Translations under genes and position numbers: made by a program
Notes under the pieces: generated by a model
What the model was told of the DNA's origin: nothing
The model's input: the letters and a program-made list of their open reading frames with translations, nothing else
The model's database searches: none
NCBI GenBank assembly: GCA_934717745.1
Contig: CAKUZB010000006.1
Coordinates: 1-64,000, forward strand
DNA from: an uncultured Candidatus Melainabacteria bacterium
GTDB taxonomy: Bacteria; Cyanobacteriota; Vampirovibrionia; Gastranaerophilales; Gastranaerophilaceae
Direction of reading: 5' to 3'
DNA length: 64,000 bases
Shown: piece after piece, positions 26,926 to 35,496 of the stretch
How positions within the stretch are numbered: position 1 is the stretch's first letter
Layout: every line of letters begins with the position of its first letter

Positions 26926-27408
26926 GTGAAAGAAGAAATTAACAGACACGAAATACTTGAAAAAGTTATACCTCTTGTAGAAAATACTGCAATGAGATTT
27001 AACTTAATACCGGTCGAAATTGATTTTACAAAAGAAAATCACCGTTGGTATCTTAGAATATTCTTATTCTCATACGACCACCCTGTTAATCTTGAAGATT
27101 GTGAAAATGTTACAAGGAGTATCCAAGACTTCTTAGAAGAATTAATTCCTTTCAAATACTATCTTGAAGTATCTTCTCCGGGATTAGAAAGGAAATTCAA
27201 GTCAGAAAAAGAATATATTATTTTTAGAGGCAGAAACGTAAGTATAAAGTTAAAAGAGCAACCTGCTGACGGTTCTGAACAAATTTTCAAGGCAAAACTT
27301 GTTGATTACGACGAAAACGAGGGAATAACCGTTGTCAGATTATCTGATGAAAAAGAAATGATTATTCCAATGGATAAAATTAAAAATACCAGATTATTTT
27401 TTGAATAA
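26926..27408 (+). CDS. rimP: Ribosome maturation factor RimP
   Basis: Needed for maturation of the 30S subunit. 160 residues with an N-terminal alpha/beta domain and a C-terminal Sm-like fold; VSSPGLERKFKSEKEY is the signature. It starts at GTG, supported by AAGGGA 10 bp upstream. nusA follows 23 bp later, the order seen in most bacteria. A terminator-like hairpin occupies its leader. Confidence 0.93.
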   Translation: MKEEINRHEILEKVIPLVENTAMRFNLIPVEIDFTKENHRWYLRIFLFSYDHPVNLEDCENVTRSIQDFLEELIPFKYYLEVSSPGLERKFKSEKEYIIFRGRNVSIKLKEQPADGSEQIFKAKLVDYDENEGITVVRLSDEKEMIIPMDKIKNTRLFFE

Positions 27409-27431
27409 TAAAAACAAAAAGGAGAATAAAA

Positions 27432-28670
27432 ATGATTAAAATTGGAACAGCATTGTTCGAAGCATGCGAAGAACTTGAAAAAGAACGTGGAATTTCTAAA
27501 GACGTATTGATTGCATCTTTATGTGATGCAATGGTTGCGGCTTATAAAAAATCAATGAAATGCAAAGAAGCAGCAAACATTGAAGCAATTTTAGACGAAC
27601 AATCAGGTGAAATCGGTGTTTTCTGTACAAAAGTTGTTGTAAAATCAGTTGAAGACGGTATGGAAGACGAACAAATTTCTTTAGCAGAAGCAAAAGAAAT
27701 TGACGAAGACGTTGAAATTGATGACGAAGTAAAAATTGAAGTTACACCTGAACAATTCGGTCGTATTGCAGCACAAGCAGCAAAACAAGTAATCACTCAA
27801 AGAATTAGAGAAGCAGAAAGAAACTTAGTTCTAAATGAATTCTTAGATAAAAAAGGAACATTAATCACAGGTATTATACAAAGAGTTGAAGGCAGAAACG
27901 TTATTGTAAACATCGGCAAAACAGATGCAATCATGCCTGCAAAAGAACAAATCCCTGGAGAATACTATAAACCCGGTAACAGAATCAGAGTATTTGTTGT
28001 AAACGTAAAAGAAACAACTCGTTTACCACAAGTTATTGTGTCTCACGCACATGCTGAAATCGTTAGAGAATTATTCGAACTTGAAGTTCCTGAAATTGAA
28101 GATAACATTGTAGAAATCAAATCAATTTCTCGTGAAGCAGGTTACAGAACAAAAATCGCAGTATGGTCGAATGACCCTGAAGTAGATTCTGTAGGTGCTT
28201 GTATCGGACCTAGAGGTTCAAGAATTCAAACAATCGTTAACGAATTGAAAAACGAAAAAATTGATATTGTAAGATATTCAGAAGACCCTGTAGAATATAT
28301 TGTAAACGCTTTATCACCAGCAAGAGTAGTATCTGTAGACATTCTTGCAAACGATGAAAATGCAAGAGAAGCAATGGTTGTAGTACCGGACGACCAATTA
28401 TCATTGGCTATCGGTCGTGAAGGTCAAAACGTAAGATTGGCTCACAAATTAACCGGCTGGAAAATAGATATTAAATCTGTTTCTCAAATGGAAAGAGCAG
28501 AACAAGAAGCACAAAAAAATTACGAATATCAAGAAGAAACAGTTGAAGAAGAACCAAATTATGATGAAAATGAAATCAATGAAGAAATTGCTGAAGAAAT
28601 GAACCAACAAGCACTTGATGAAGAAGATATGGTTCAAGAAGAAGCAGTTGAAGAAGGTTCAGAAGAATAG
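27432..28670 (+). CDS. nusA: Transcription termination/antitermination factor NusA
   Basis: RNA polymerase factor that controls pausing, termination and antitermination. The 412 residues comprise the N-terminal polymerase-binding domain, an S1 domain, and two KH domains with GACIGPRGSRIQTIVNEL and LAIGREGQNVRLAHKLTGW. The last 60 residues are very acidic (EEE and EEI clusters) with no extra acidic-repeat domains of the enterobacterial type. It has AAGGAG upstream. It shares a promoter and leader hairpin with rimP, which makes NusA autoregulation plausible. Confidence 0.97.
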   Translation: MIKIGTALFEACEELEKERGISKDVLIASLCDAMVAAYKKSMKCKEAANIEAILDEQSGEIGVFCTKVVVKSVEDGMEDEQISLAEAKEIDEDVEIDDEVKIEVTPEQFGRIAAQAAKQVITQRIREAERNLVLNEFLDKKGTLITGIIQRVEGRNVIVNIGKTDAIMPAKEQIPGEYYKPGNRIRVFVVNVKETTRLPQVIVSHAHAEIVRELFELEVPEIEDNIVEIKSISREAGYRTKIAVWSNDPEVDSVGACIGPRGSRIQTIVNELKNEKIDIVRYSEDPVEYIVNALSPARVVSVDILANDENAREAMVVVPDDQLSLAIGREGQNVRLAHKLTGWKIDIKSVSQMERAEQEAQKNYEYQEETVEEEPNYDENEINEEIAEEMNQQALDEEDMVQEEAVEEGSEE

Positions 28671-28694
28671 TAGTAATACTTGAAAGGAATAATT

Positions 28695-29558
28695 ATGAAA
28701 AAGTTTTTAATTCTGTTATTTGCGTTATTCTTAGGTTTACAAGTTAATGCAGGAACAACTACAGTTGACAAAACAGCAACACAAAAACGACTAAACAACA
28801 TTGTATACATTATTGTTAAAAAGAACAATTTGCCATCAGGTATTACTGTTAAACTGGAAAACAAAGATGAAGCAAATGCTTATGCAACTCTTAATAAAGA
28901 AATCTATGTATACACAGGAATGTTGAAAGTTGCAACAACAGACGAAGAACTTGCAGCAATTATGGCACACGAAATGGGACACATTTTAAACGGTCATAAT
29001 GCAAAACAAACAATTTTAAACTCTGTAATTAAATCTGTAGCAAGTTCGACAAACCCTCAAACAAATGCTCAAGCATTGGGAGTTATTGCCGCACAAGAAC
29101 TTTCAACATCAAATTTAAGCAGAAAAGATGAAATGGAAGCAGATATAACTGCCATTGATTTACTTCACAATGCAGGTTACAACCCACTTGCATTAATTTC
29201 TGTCTTAAACAAAGTCTGCGGAAACTATATTGATGTAATTTCAACACACCCATCAGGTGAAAAAAGACTTCAAAATGCCTACGATTACATTGATTATAAC
29301 TACCCACAATGGACTAAAAAAGGCTACAACACAGATTCTTACAAAAAAGCATACGCTTTAATCAGTTTAAACGTAAAAGAAAGAAATTTGAATGCAAAAA
29401 AAATTCAAAAATGGAAAAAAGAACAAGTTAAGTTGCAACAACAAAAAATCAAACGTATGAAAAAAATGTTGAAAACAAATAACGGTTGGAACAGTGCATA
29501 CGAAACTCTTTTAATTATGAATTCAACATCAAACTCATCAACAGCAAAAGAAAAATAA
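28695..29558 (+). CDS. Secreted M48-family zinc metallopeptidase
   Basis: Exported gluzincin of the M48 family. Signal peptide at residues 1-19 (MKKFLILLFALFLGLQVNA), zinc motif MAHEMGHILNGH with HEMGH at 92-96, and the third ligand in EMEADITAIDLL. Then VISTHPSGEKRLQNA, a usual M48 tail motif. Length 287. The start at 28695 has AAAGGAA; a TTG-like start at 28680 in frame would break the signal peptide. It follows nusA by 24 bp. Likely periplasmic protein quality control. The lysine-rich C-terminus beyond residue 215 may be disordered. Confidence 0.9.
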   Translation: MKKFLILLFALFLGLQVNAGTTTVDKTATQKRLNNIVYIIVKKNNLPSGITVKLENKDEANAYATLNKEIYVYTGMLKVATTDEELAAIMAHEMGHILNGHNAKQTILNSVIKSVASSTNPQTNAQALGVIAAQELSTSNLSRKDEMEADITAIDLLHNAGYNPLALISVLNKVCGNYIDVISTHPSGEKRLQNAYDYIDYNYPQWTKKGYNTDSYKKAYALISLNVKERNLNAKKIQKWKKEQVKLQQQKIKRMKKMLKTNNGWNSAYETLLIMNSTSNSSTAKEK

Positions 29559-29580
29559 CAACAACAATAAAAAAAAGAAA

Positions 29581-29609
29581 AACTCCGAACGACAAATTCG
29601 GAGTTTTTT
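29581..29609. terminator. Bidirectional terminator between converging peptidase genes
   Basis: AACTCCGAA, loop CGACAAA, TTCGGAGTTTTTT with A residues on the left. Perfect 9-bp stem. Confidence 0.85.
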
Positions 29610-29620
29610 CTTGCAAAATT

Positions 29621-30151
29621 TTATCTATAAATCTCTTTCAAAATATATTTGTCATTTTCACTTGGGATTTGAATATTTTTTTGATGAGGTACAAACATAC
29701 AATCGTCAATCTCAACACCATGTCCTAACCCTAAAGAATGCCCAAATTCGTGTAAAATTGAAGCAAAAATACTTTCATTTGTTGTATTTTTACCTGAAAA
29801 CTCGTTAAATAAACCTATATCAATTGAAATTTTTCGAATAATTCCATTTACAACACTTACATATTTACACATTCCCTCAAAAACTCTGCCGACTTTAACC
29901 CAATGAACAACAATATCTGCATTTTGAGGAGTTTGAATTATACAAAATTGTAGATTTATTCCGCACTCCCGCAACACATTGTTCCAAACGTTAAGTGCTT
30001 GTTGCACTTGAGAATAATAAAAATTTTTATCAGGAATATTCGCCGTAATAGAAGTTACAAAAACATTCACAAGCGACTTATCCCATTTACAAAGTCTGCC
30101 GTTTATTTTTGAACTTTCTATATATTTATTTATGTTTGCTGAAATTGACAT
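29621..30151 (-). CDS. Matrixin-like metzincin peptidase
   Basis: 176 residues with the complete metzincin motif HEFGHSLGLGH (third zinc histidine in place) and a following CMF that can be the Met-turn. Upstream is a typical matrixin layout: QVQQALNVWNNVL and a NADIVVHWV strand. No signal peptide or propeptide is seen, which is unusual for this family. It is co-directional with the tsaC-murJ genes downstream of them. Activity is predicted from the motif only; localisation is unclear. Confidence 0.8.
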   Translation of the reverse strand: MSISANINKYIESSKINGRLCKWDKSLVNVFVTSITANIPDKNFYYSQVQQALNVWNNVLRECGINLQFCIIQTPQNADIVVHWVKVGRVFEGMCKYVSVVNGIIRKISIDIGLFNEFSGKNTTNESIFASILHEFGHSLGLGHGVEIDDCMFVPHQKNIQIPSENDKYILKEIYR

Positions 30152-30166
30152 AAAATCTCTCTAAAT

Positions 30167-30745
30167 TTAAACTTCAACAACAACATCACCTTGACGAAAA
30201 ACTTTTATTCCATTAGGCAAAATACCAACAACAGTCGATGCGTGTCCTTGGGCTTTTTCGCCATAATCTTCAACTACCATATCAACCTTGTCGCTAATAT
30301 ATTCAACTGCTTGTTCATAAGTTAAAGCCGGCGGAAACCCAGACAAATTCGCACTTGTAGTTGCAAGCACATGCCCGTCAATCGATTTACAAATTTCAGC
30401 AAAAATTTTATTATTAGGAACTCTTATACCAACTGTTTGCATACCACTTGTAATATAATCTTGTGTTTCAGTTGATTTTTCAACAACAAGTGTTAATGCC
30501 CCAGGAAAGTGTTTTTTGATTAACTCATTTGCTTTTTCCGGCAAAGGTTTTACGTATTTCATCAAATTTTTCACATCATCAGACATCAAAATCAAAGGTT
30601 TTTTTGCATCACGATGTTTTATCTCATAAATTTTTTTAACTGCTTTTTCAGAATTAGGCAAACAACCCAAACCCCATACCGTATCGGTAACAAAAGCGAT
30701 TACACCGTCATTTTCTAAAATTTCTTTTATTTTTTGAGAATCCAT
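30167..30745 (-). CDS. tsaC: L-threonylcarbamoyladenylate synthase
   Basis: YrdC/Sua5-domain enzyme that makes threonylcarbamoyl-AMP for the t6A37 modification of tRNAs reading ANN codons. The 192 residues start MDSQKIKEILENDGVIAFVTDT and show the KHRDAKKPLIL nucleotide site and TSANLSGFPPALT. Its ATG at 30745 overlaps the murJ stop by one base (TAATG), so translation is likely coupled. It lacks the long C-terminal Sua5 extension and is therefore the short TsaC form. An upstream start in frame would run deep into murJ. Confidence 0.93.
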   Translation of the reverse strand: MDSQKIKEILENDGVIAFVTDTVWGLGCLPNSEKAVKKIYEIKHRDAKKPLILMSDDVKNLMKYVKPLPEKANELIKKHFPGALTLVVEKSTETQDYITSGMQTVGIRVPNNKIFAEICKSIDGHVLATTSANLSGFPPALTYEQAVEYISDKVDMVVEDYGEKAQGHASTVVGILPNGIKVFRQGDVVVEV

Positions 30746-32355
30746 TATTTTTTCAATCTTTCCATAACTCGTTTTGTTAATTCGCTTGCATATTCCATTT
30801 TCATTGCCAAATTCAAACAAGTATATATCACAAGGCAAAGAGTACCGATAATGCCAATTTTTATAAATGCATACAAGTACTTAGACATTTGTGCAAAATT
30901 ATCCAGAAGTTCTGCTTCCATAAAACTTGAAACAAAATAGCAAATTACAAAAGTTATAATACCTGCAAAAATCATCTTGACAAAATTAACAAATAATTCC
31001 TTATAATTTAATTTTAATTTTTTACTAATCAAAATACCTAAAACGGTTGCGTTAAATAGTGTTACAAGTGATGTAGAAAGAGTAATACCACCAATTCCTA
31101 ATGCAAGTTTTTTAACCAAAAGATAATTAAAGAAAACTTTCAACACAATTGATGAAAACGCAACATAAAACGGAGTTGCAGAGTCATTAAATGAATAATA
31201 AACTCTTGTTATAGAATCTCTGAAAACGTAAGGCAATATTGAGAAAGACAAAAACCATAATGCTTGAGTTACCATAAATGTTGCATTGTCGTTAAATGCA
31301 CCTCTTTCAAATACTAACCTTACAGCATCATAACCAATTAACAAAATACAAATAATAATCGGTATTGAGGCAAAAAATAAAACTCCAACACCTTTATTAA
31401 AGTACGTTTTAACCCCCTCAAAATCTTTTTCACCAACAAGTCGTGAAAATAGAGGAAACAAAGGAACTAAAAACGCAGTAACCAAAATGCCTACAGGGAA
31501 TTGAAAAACTCTATTTGCAAATCCAATTGCTGTCCAAGCACCTTCTTCAAGACAAGATGCAAAAAACATATCAATATAAATATGCACCTGCCCTATTGTA
31601 GAACTTAATACTGCCGGAAATAAAAGTTCCAAAATATGGTTAAAATTTACGTTATTTATAAAATCTAAGTTTGGTCTGATTTTATAGCCTAATTGTCTTA
31701 CCCTCGGCATTTGTAGTAACAATTGACACAAAGCACCGACAACAGTTGCCGTAGCCAAAACAACACCTGATTTATCACCGCCTGTACATAATAATGTTCC
31801 AATAATTACAACACTTACAACGATTGGAGAAAGACTTGGTAAAATAAATTCTTTATAACTAATTAAAATACCGTAATAAATTCCAATAAGTCCACCAATA
31901 ATAAGTGATGGACACATAATTCTCAAGTGAGTGCTTGCAAGAGAAACCAATTCTTGATTACCGTCGGAAATAATCAACGACATAATTTGATTTGAAAATA
32001 CAAAGAAAATTATAGTTAAAACAGTAAAAAATATAAAACTTGCAGTTAAAAAAGTATTAAATAATTTTTCTGCAACTTCCGGTGGTTTTTCTTTTAGGTT
32101 TGGAACAATTTTTGTAAAAACAGCAACTGTTGCACTATGAAAAGGTCCGCCAATTCCCCCTAAAAGAGTTATTGCAAGTGCAGGAAACTGATACGCATAA
32201 AAATATGCATCAGAAACAGTTGATGCACCATAATAATTTGCAACGATTACATCTCTTAAAAAACCTACAAGTTTACTAATAACTGTAACAACAGCGATTA
32301 GCCATGCTGCCTTTAAAATTGTTGTTGTTTTATCAGAATTCGTATTTGCTTGCAT
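30745..32355 (-). CDS. murJ: Lipid II flippase MurJ
   Basis: MviN-family flippase that moves lipid II across the inner membrane. 536 residues with about 14 helices; start LKAAWLIAVVTVISKLVGFLRDV is the family signature, and SARGFLR-like basic residues and the GGPFHSATVAVFTKIVP loop are also present. It overlaps the SpoIID gene by 23 bp and tsaC by 1 bp, so all three are in one operon. Essential for peptidoglycan growth. Confidence 0.95.
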   Translation of the reverse strand: MQANTNSDKTTTILKAAWLIAVVTVISKLVGFLRDVIVANYYGASTVSDAYFYAYQFPALAITLLGGIGGPFHSATVAVFTKIVPNLKEKPPEVAEKLFNTFLTASFIFFTVLTIIFFVFSNQIMSLIISDGNQELVSLASTHLRIMCPSLIIGGLIGIYYGILISYKEFILPSLSPIVVSVVIIGTLLCTGGDKSGVVLATATVVGALCQLLLQMPRVRQLGYKIRPNLDFINNVNFNHILELLFPAVLSSTIGQVHIYIDMFFASCLEEGAWTAIGFANRVFQFPVGILVTAFLVPLFPLFSRLVGEKDFEGVKTYFNKGVGVLFFASIPIIICILLIGYDAVRLVFERGAFNDNATFMVTQALWFLSFSILPYVFRDSITRVYYSFNDSATPFYVAFSSIVLKVFFNYLLVKKLALGIGGITLSTSLVTLFNATVLGILISKKLKLNYKELFVNFVKMIFAGIITFVICYFVSSFMEAELLDNFAQMSKYLYAFIKIGIIGTLCLVIYTCLNLAMKMEYASELTKRVMERLKK

Positions 32356-34072
32356 TTGGATTTACTGCCTCTACATATAATCTTACGCCCTTTGCAGAGC
32401 CCTCATCTAAAGGATAACAAAAAGTTATAATATTTTCACCTTTTTTCAAAAGATGTGAAATATTTATTGTAATAGGTGCTCTAAATGGCGATATACCTTG
32501 TTGTAAATACAAAACTTCTTCTTTACCATTCACTATCAAATTAATTTTTGAAAGGTTAAATTTATTGTCTACAACTAAATTTGCGTTTTTATAATCAAGA
32601 TAAAATTTTTGCGTAATTTCTCTTTGAGATTGATATGCAGAAAGAATAATTGGTGATGTACCAAGATTAATTCCGGTATAATAATGCTTTAAAATTTTAT
32701 CGTAAGGAATTTTTAATTCTTTACCCATAAATCCTGCACCATACTGGCTCATGCCGACACCATGACCAAATCCTCCACCATAAGCATTGATTTCAGAAAT
32801 ATTATTATTTTTATCATAAACAAATTCAAAAACAACATTCGCACTTGGAAGCGAAATGTTATTCTTTTGGAAAACTCGTCTTATCACAAGTTCTTTTTGA
32901 ACGGTATAAGTACCTGTTGATGTAATAATATCAATATCAATTAACTTACCGGAATCACCACGTCGACGAGGTTTTATATCAATCAATTCTCCAAAATCTT
33001 CTGATACTTCAAGTTTTGGAGTTACAAAACCTGTTTTTGATTGAGAAACAAGAGTTTTTGCCAAAACGTCTTGCAATTCATCTTTTGTCCAATTTTTTGT
33101 CCAACGATAATATGGTGAACGAATATCATAAGTATCCGGACGAGATTTATAAAAATTTATAACATCTTCTTCTGTCCTTAAAGGTTGTTGCATAATCATA
33201 TCAGGTTTAGCAACAAGATATGGTCTGCCATTTGATGGAAATTTTTTATTCGTCGGGTCAGAAAAAGCATTTGCAAAACTTTCTGTATAACCACCCGCTG
33301 TTGAACTATATTGTGCCAAAATCAAATTCCAATTATAACTTGCAACAATACCTTCAGTTTCATTAACTGCTCTATTTGAAAGATTTTCTTCTGTATTTGC
33401 ACCAAAATATACTTGGCTTGCAACAGAATCCACTACATCATATTCATTTACTAATTTAGTTCTTGGACTTAAAACATAATTTCTTGCAGCAACGGCTTGT
33501 GCTTTCAAGGCTTCTAATCCAAAACTTGTAGGCATCTCGTTTGGAACAACACCTTTTAAATAATCCTGAATATCCAAAACGTTTACAACATAAAAATTAT
33601 CTGTTTTTGGCTTTTTAACAATTTCAAGAGAATTTCTGTAAAGTGCTTGTCTACCTTTTCTTTTCAAATCTTTGATACCCAACAATCCGCCTTGACACTC
33701 AAGAATGACATTGTTGCTTGTTGTTACTACATTTTTATTTTGAACAAGTTCACTAAAAGCATCGACATTTACTTCGTTTTGAATACTTGAAAATTCAAAA
33801 AGACCGTTATTAAGATTAACCTCTATTGGTGTATCCGTTGGAAACGTTGAAATCAAGTTGTGAGTGGTTTTATCATACATTTGCACATCAGAAGTTCCAA
33901 AAATAGTAATTGTTTTGTAATCATATTTCTGAAAATTTTGATTTCCTATTGCAACTCTAACAGGCTGGTATCCAAGTATACTGTCAGCCGCAAAGTTTTT
34001 AGGGGCTGTAATAAACACTAACGCAAATATTACCAGCCCTAAAACTATATTTTTTATTTTTTCAATTCCCAA
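32333..34072 (-). CDS. SpoIID/LytB-domain protein (putative peptidoglycan enzyme)
   Basis: Exported protein of 579 residues: signal peptide at 1-29 (ending KNFAAD), then a SpoIID/LytB domain with YLKGVVPNEMPTSFGLEAL near residues 163-181 and the signature GGGFGHGVGMSQYGAG at about 432-447. SpoIID is a peptidoglycan lytic transglycosylase in sporulation, and LytB-type proteins modify autolysins, but this species has LPS genes and is not expected to sporulate. It sits between cysS and murJ, overlapping both, so a wall-linked role with MurJ is likely. Confidence 0.85.
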   Translation of the reverse strand: MGIEKIKNIVLGLVIFALVFITAPKNFAADSILGYQPVRVAIGNQNFQKYDYKTITIFGTSDVQMYDKTTHNLISTFPTDTPIEVNLNNGLFEFSSIQNEVNVDAFSELVQNKNVVTTSNNVILECQGGLLGIKDLKRKGRQALYRNSLEIVKKPKTDNFYVVNVLDIQDYLKGVVPNEMPTSFGLEALKAQAVAARNYVLSPRTKLVNEYDVVDSVASQVYFGANTEENLSNRAVNETEGIVASYNWNLILAQYSSTAGGYTESFANAFSDPTNKKFPSNGRPYLVAKPDMIMQQPLRTEEDVINFYKSRPDTYDIRSPYYRWTKNWTKDELQDVLAKTLVSQSKTGFVTPKLEVSEDFGELIDIKPRRRGDSGKLIDIDIITSTGTYTVQKELVIRRVFQKNNISLPSANVVFEFVYDKNNNISEINAYGGGFGHGVGMSQYGAGFMGKELKIPYDKILKHYYTGINLGTSPIILSAYQSQREITQKFYLDYKNANLVVDNKFNLSKINLIVNGKEEVLYLQQGISPFRAPITINISHLLKKGENIITFCYPLDEGSAKGVRLYVEAVNPNASKYEF

Positions 34073-35433
34073 GTAGTTCCGTCCTTAGAATCTTTTAAAA
34101 CAATTCCTGCTTTATCAAGTGCTATACGGATTTTATCTGCTAAATCCCAGTTCTTTTCTGCTCTGGCATTTTTTCTTATTTCAATTAATTCTTCCATAGA
34201 ATCAAATTTCATATCTAAATCAGTACTTACAGCCTTGATTTTTTCGCTTAATTCTTCTTCAGACAATTCGGTTTTTGAAAAATCAAAACCTAAAACACTG
34301 CCTAGTTTAACAAGAAGTGTGTAAGCATTTTTTTCATCTTTATTTGCCTTATTTACAAGGTCAAACAATACAGCCAACGCTTTTGATGTATTCATATCAT
34401 CGTCCATAGCGTCTACAAATTGTTTATATTCTTCTGTTTGTGTAATATCAAGAGTTTCATCAATTGGAGTTGCTTTTGCATTCATCATACGTTTTACACC
34501 TGCTTGTGCAGAACTTAATGATTCATCAGAAAATTCTACAGGCATACGATAATGATTTGTCAAAATAAACAACCTAATTGTATTTGAGTCATATTTTTCA
34601 AGCACTTTATCGATTGTTAAAAAGTTTCCAAGAGATTTTGACATTTTTTCTTTGTTAATAGTAACAAAACCGTTGTGCATCCAGTAATTTACAAATTTAC
34701 AACCATTTGCACATTCTGATTGAGCAATTTCATTTTCGTGATGCGGAAAAATCAAATCTGCACCACCTGCGTGAATATCAATTGTTTTACCTAAATGTTT
34801 TCTGCTCATTGCAGAACATTCAATGTGCCAACCCGGACGACCAACACCCCAAGGTGAATTGTAACCGAATTTTTCATCTTTTTTCCACAATGCAAAATCA
34901 AGAGGGTCTTCTTTTAAATCTCCAACTTCAACTCTCGCACCGCTTTCTAATTGGTCAATAGGTTGTTTTGATAACATACCATAATCTTTAAACTTTTTAA
35001 CTCTAAAATAAACATCACCATTTGATTCATAAGCATAACCATTGTTAATCAAATCTTTAACAATAGAAATCATTTCGCCCAAAGTTTTTGTTGCAAATGG
35101 TTCAATGTCAGGTTTTAAGTTATTTAAGGCTTCCATACTTTTTGTGAAAGATTTATACCAGAAAGTAGAAACTTCTTCCGGAGTTTTTCCTTCTTTTTCA
35201 GCCTTTTTAAGAATTTTGTCGTCAACATCTGTAACGTTACGGCAATAAGTTACATCATAGCCTTTAAATTTTAAATATCTATAAAGCACGTCCCACGTAA
35301 TATAGCAACGAGCATGTCCTAAGTGAGCATAGTCGTAAACGGTTGGACCGCAAACATACATTTTAACTTTATTGCCATCAATTGGCTTAAATTCTTCAAT
35401 TTTGTCCGTATAAGTATTGTGTATTTTCATCAT
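34054..35433 (-). CDS. cysS: Cysteinyl-tRNA synthetase
   Basis: Charges tRNA-Cys. HIGH-type motif CGPTVYDYAHLGHARCY, the zinc-bound GWHIECSAMS segment and KMSKSLGNFLTI; 459 residues. The ATG at 35433 is chosen because a strong promoter ends its -10 box 6 bp before it, so the first base of the transcript would be the start codon; another ATG follows at once. It overlaps the SpoIID gene by 19 bp and leads an operon of cysS, the SpoIID gene, murJ and tsaC. Confidence 0.97.
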   Translation of the reverse strand: MMKIHNTYTDKIEEFKPIDGNKVKMYVCGPTVYDYAHLGHARCYITWDVLYRYLKFKGYDVTYCRNVTDVDDKILKKAEKEGKTPEEVSTFWYKSFTKSMEALNNLKPDIEPFATKTLGEMISIVKDLINNGYAYESNGDVYFRVKKFKDYGMLSKQPIDQLESGARVEVGDLKEDPLDFALWKKDEKFGYNSPWGVGRPGWHIECSAMSRKHLGKTIDIHAGGADLIFPHHENEIAQSECANGCKFVNYWMHNGFVTINKEKMSKSLGNFLTIDKVLEKYDSNTIRLFILTNHYRMPVEFSDESLSSAQAGVKRMMNAKATPIDETLDITQTEEYKQFVDAMDDDMNTSKALAVLFDLVNKANKDEKNAYTLLVKLGSVLGFDFSKTELSEEELSEKIKAVSTDLDMKFDSMEELIEIRKNARAEKNWDLADKIRIALDKAGIVLKDSKDGTTWELKK

Positions 35434-35439
35434 ACTCAA

Positions 35440-35468
35440 ATTTTAGAACAAAACAAACCTCTTGGCAA
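35440..35468 (-). promoter_or_regulatory. Leaderless promoter of the cysS operon
   Basis: On the minus strand TTGCCA (35468-35463), 17-bp spacer, TAAAAT (35445-35440), then TTGAGT and ATG. Spacing and sequence are close to ideal for sigma-70. Confidence 0.72.
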
Positions 35469-35496
35469 GTTAGTTAAATGGCGAAATAAAATAAAA

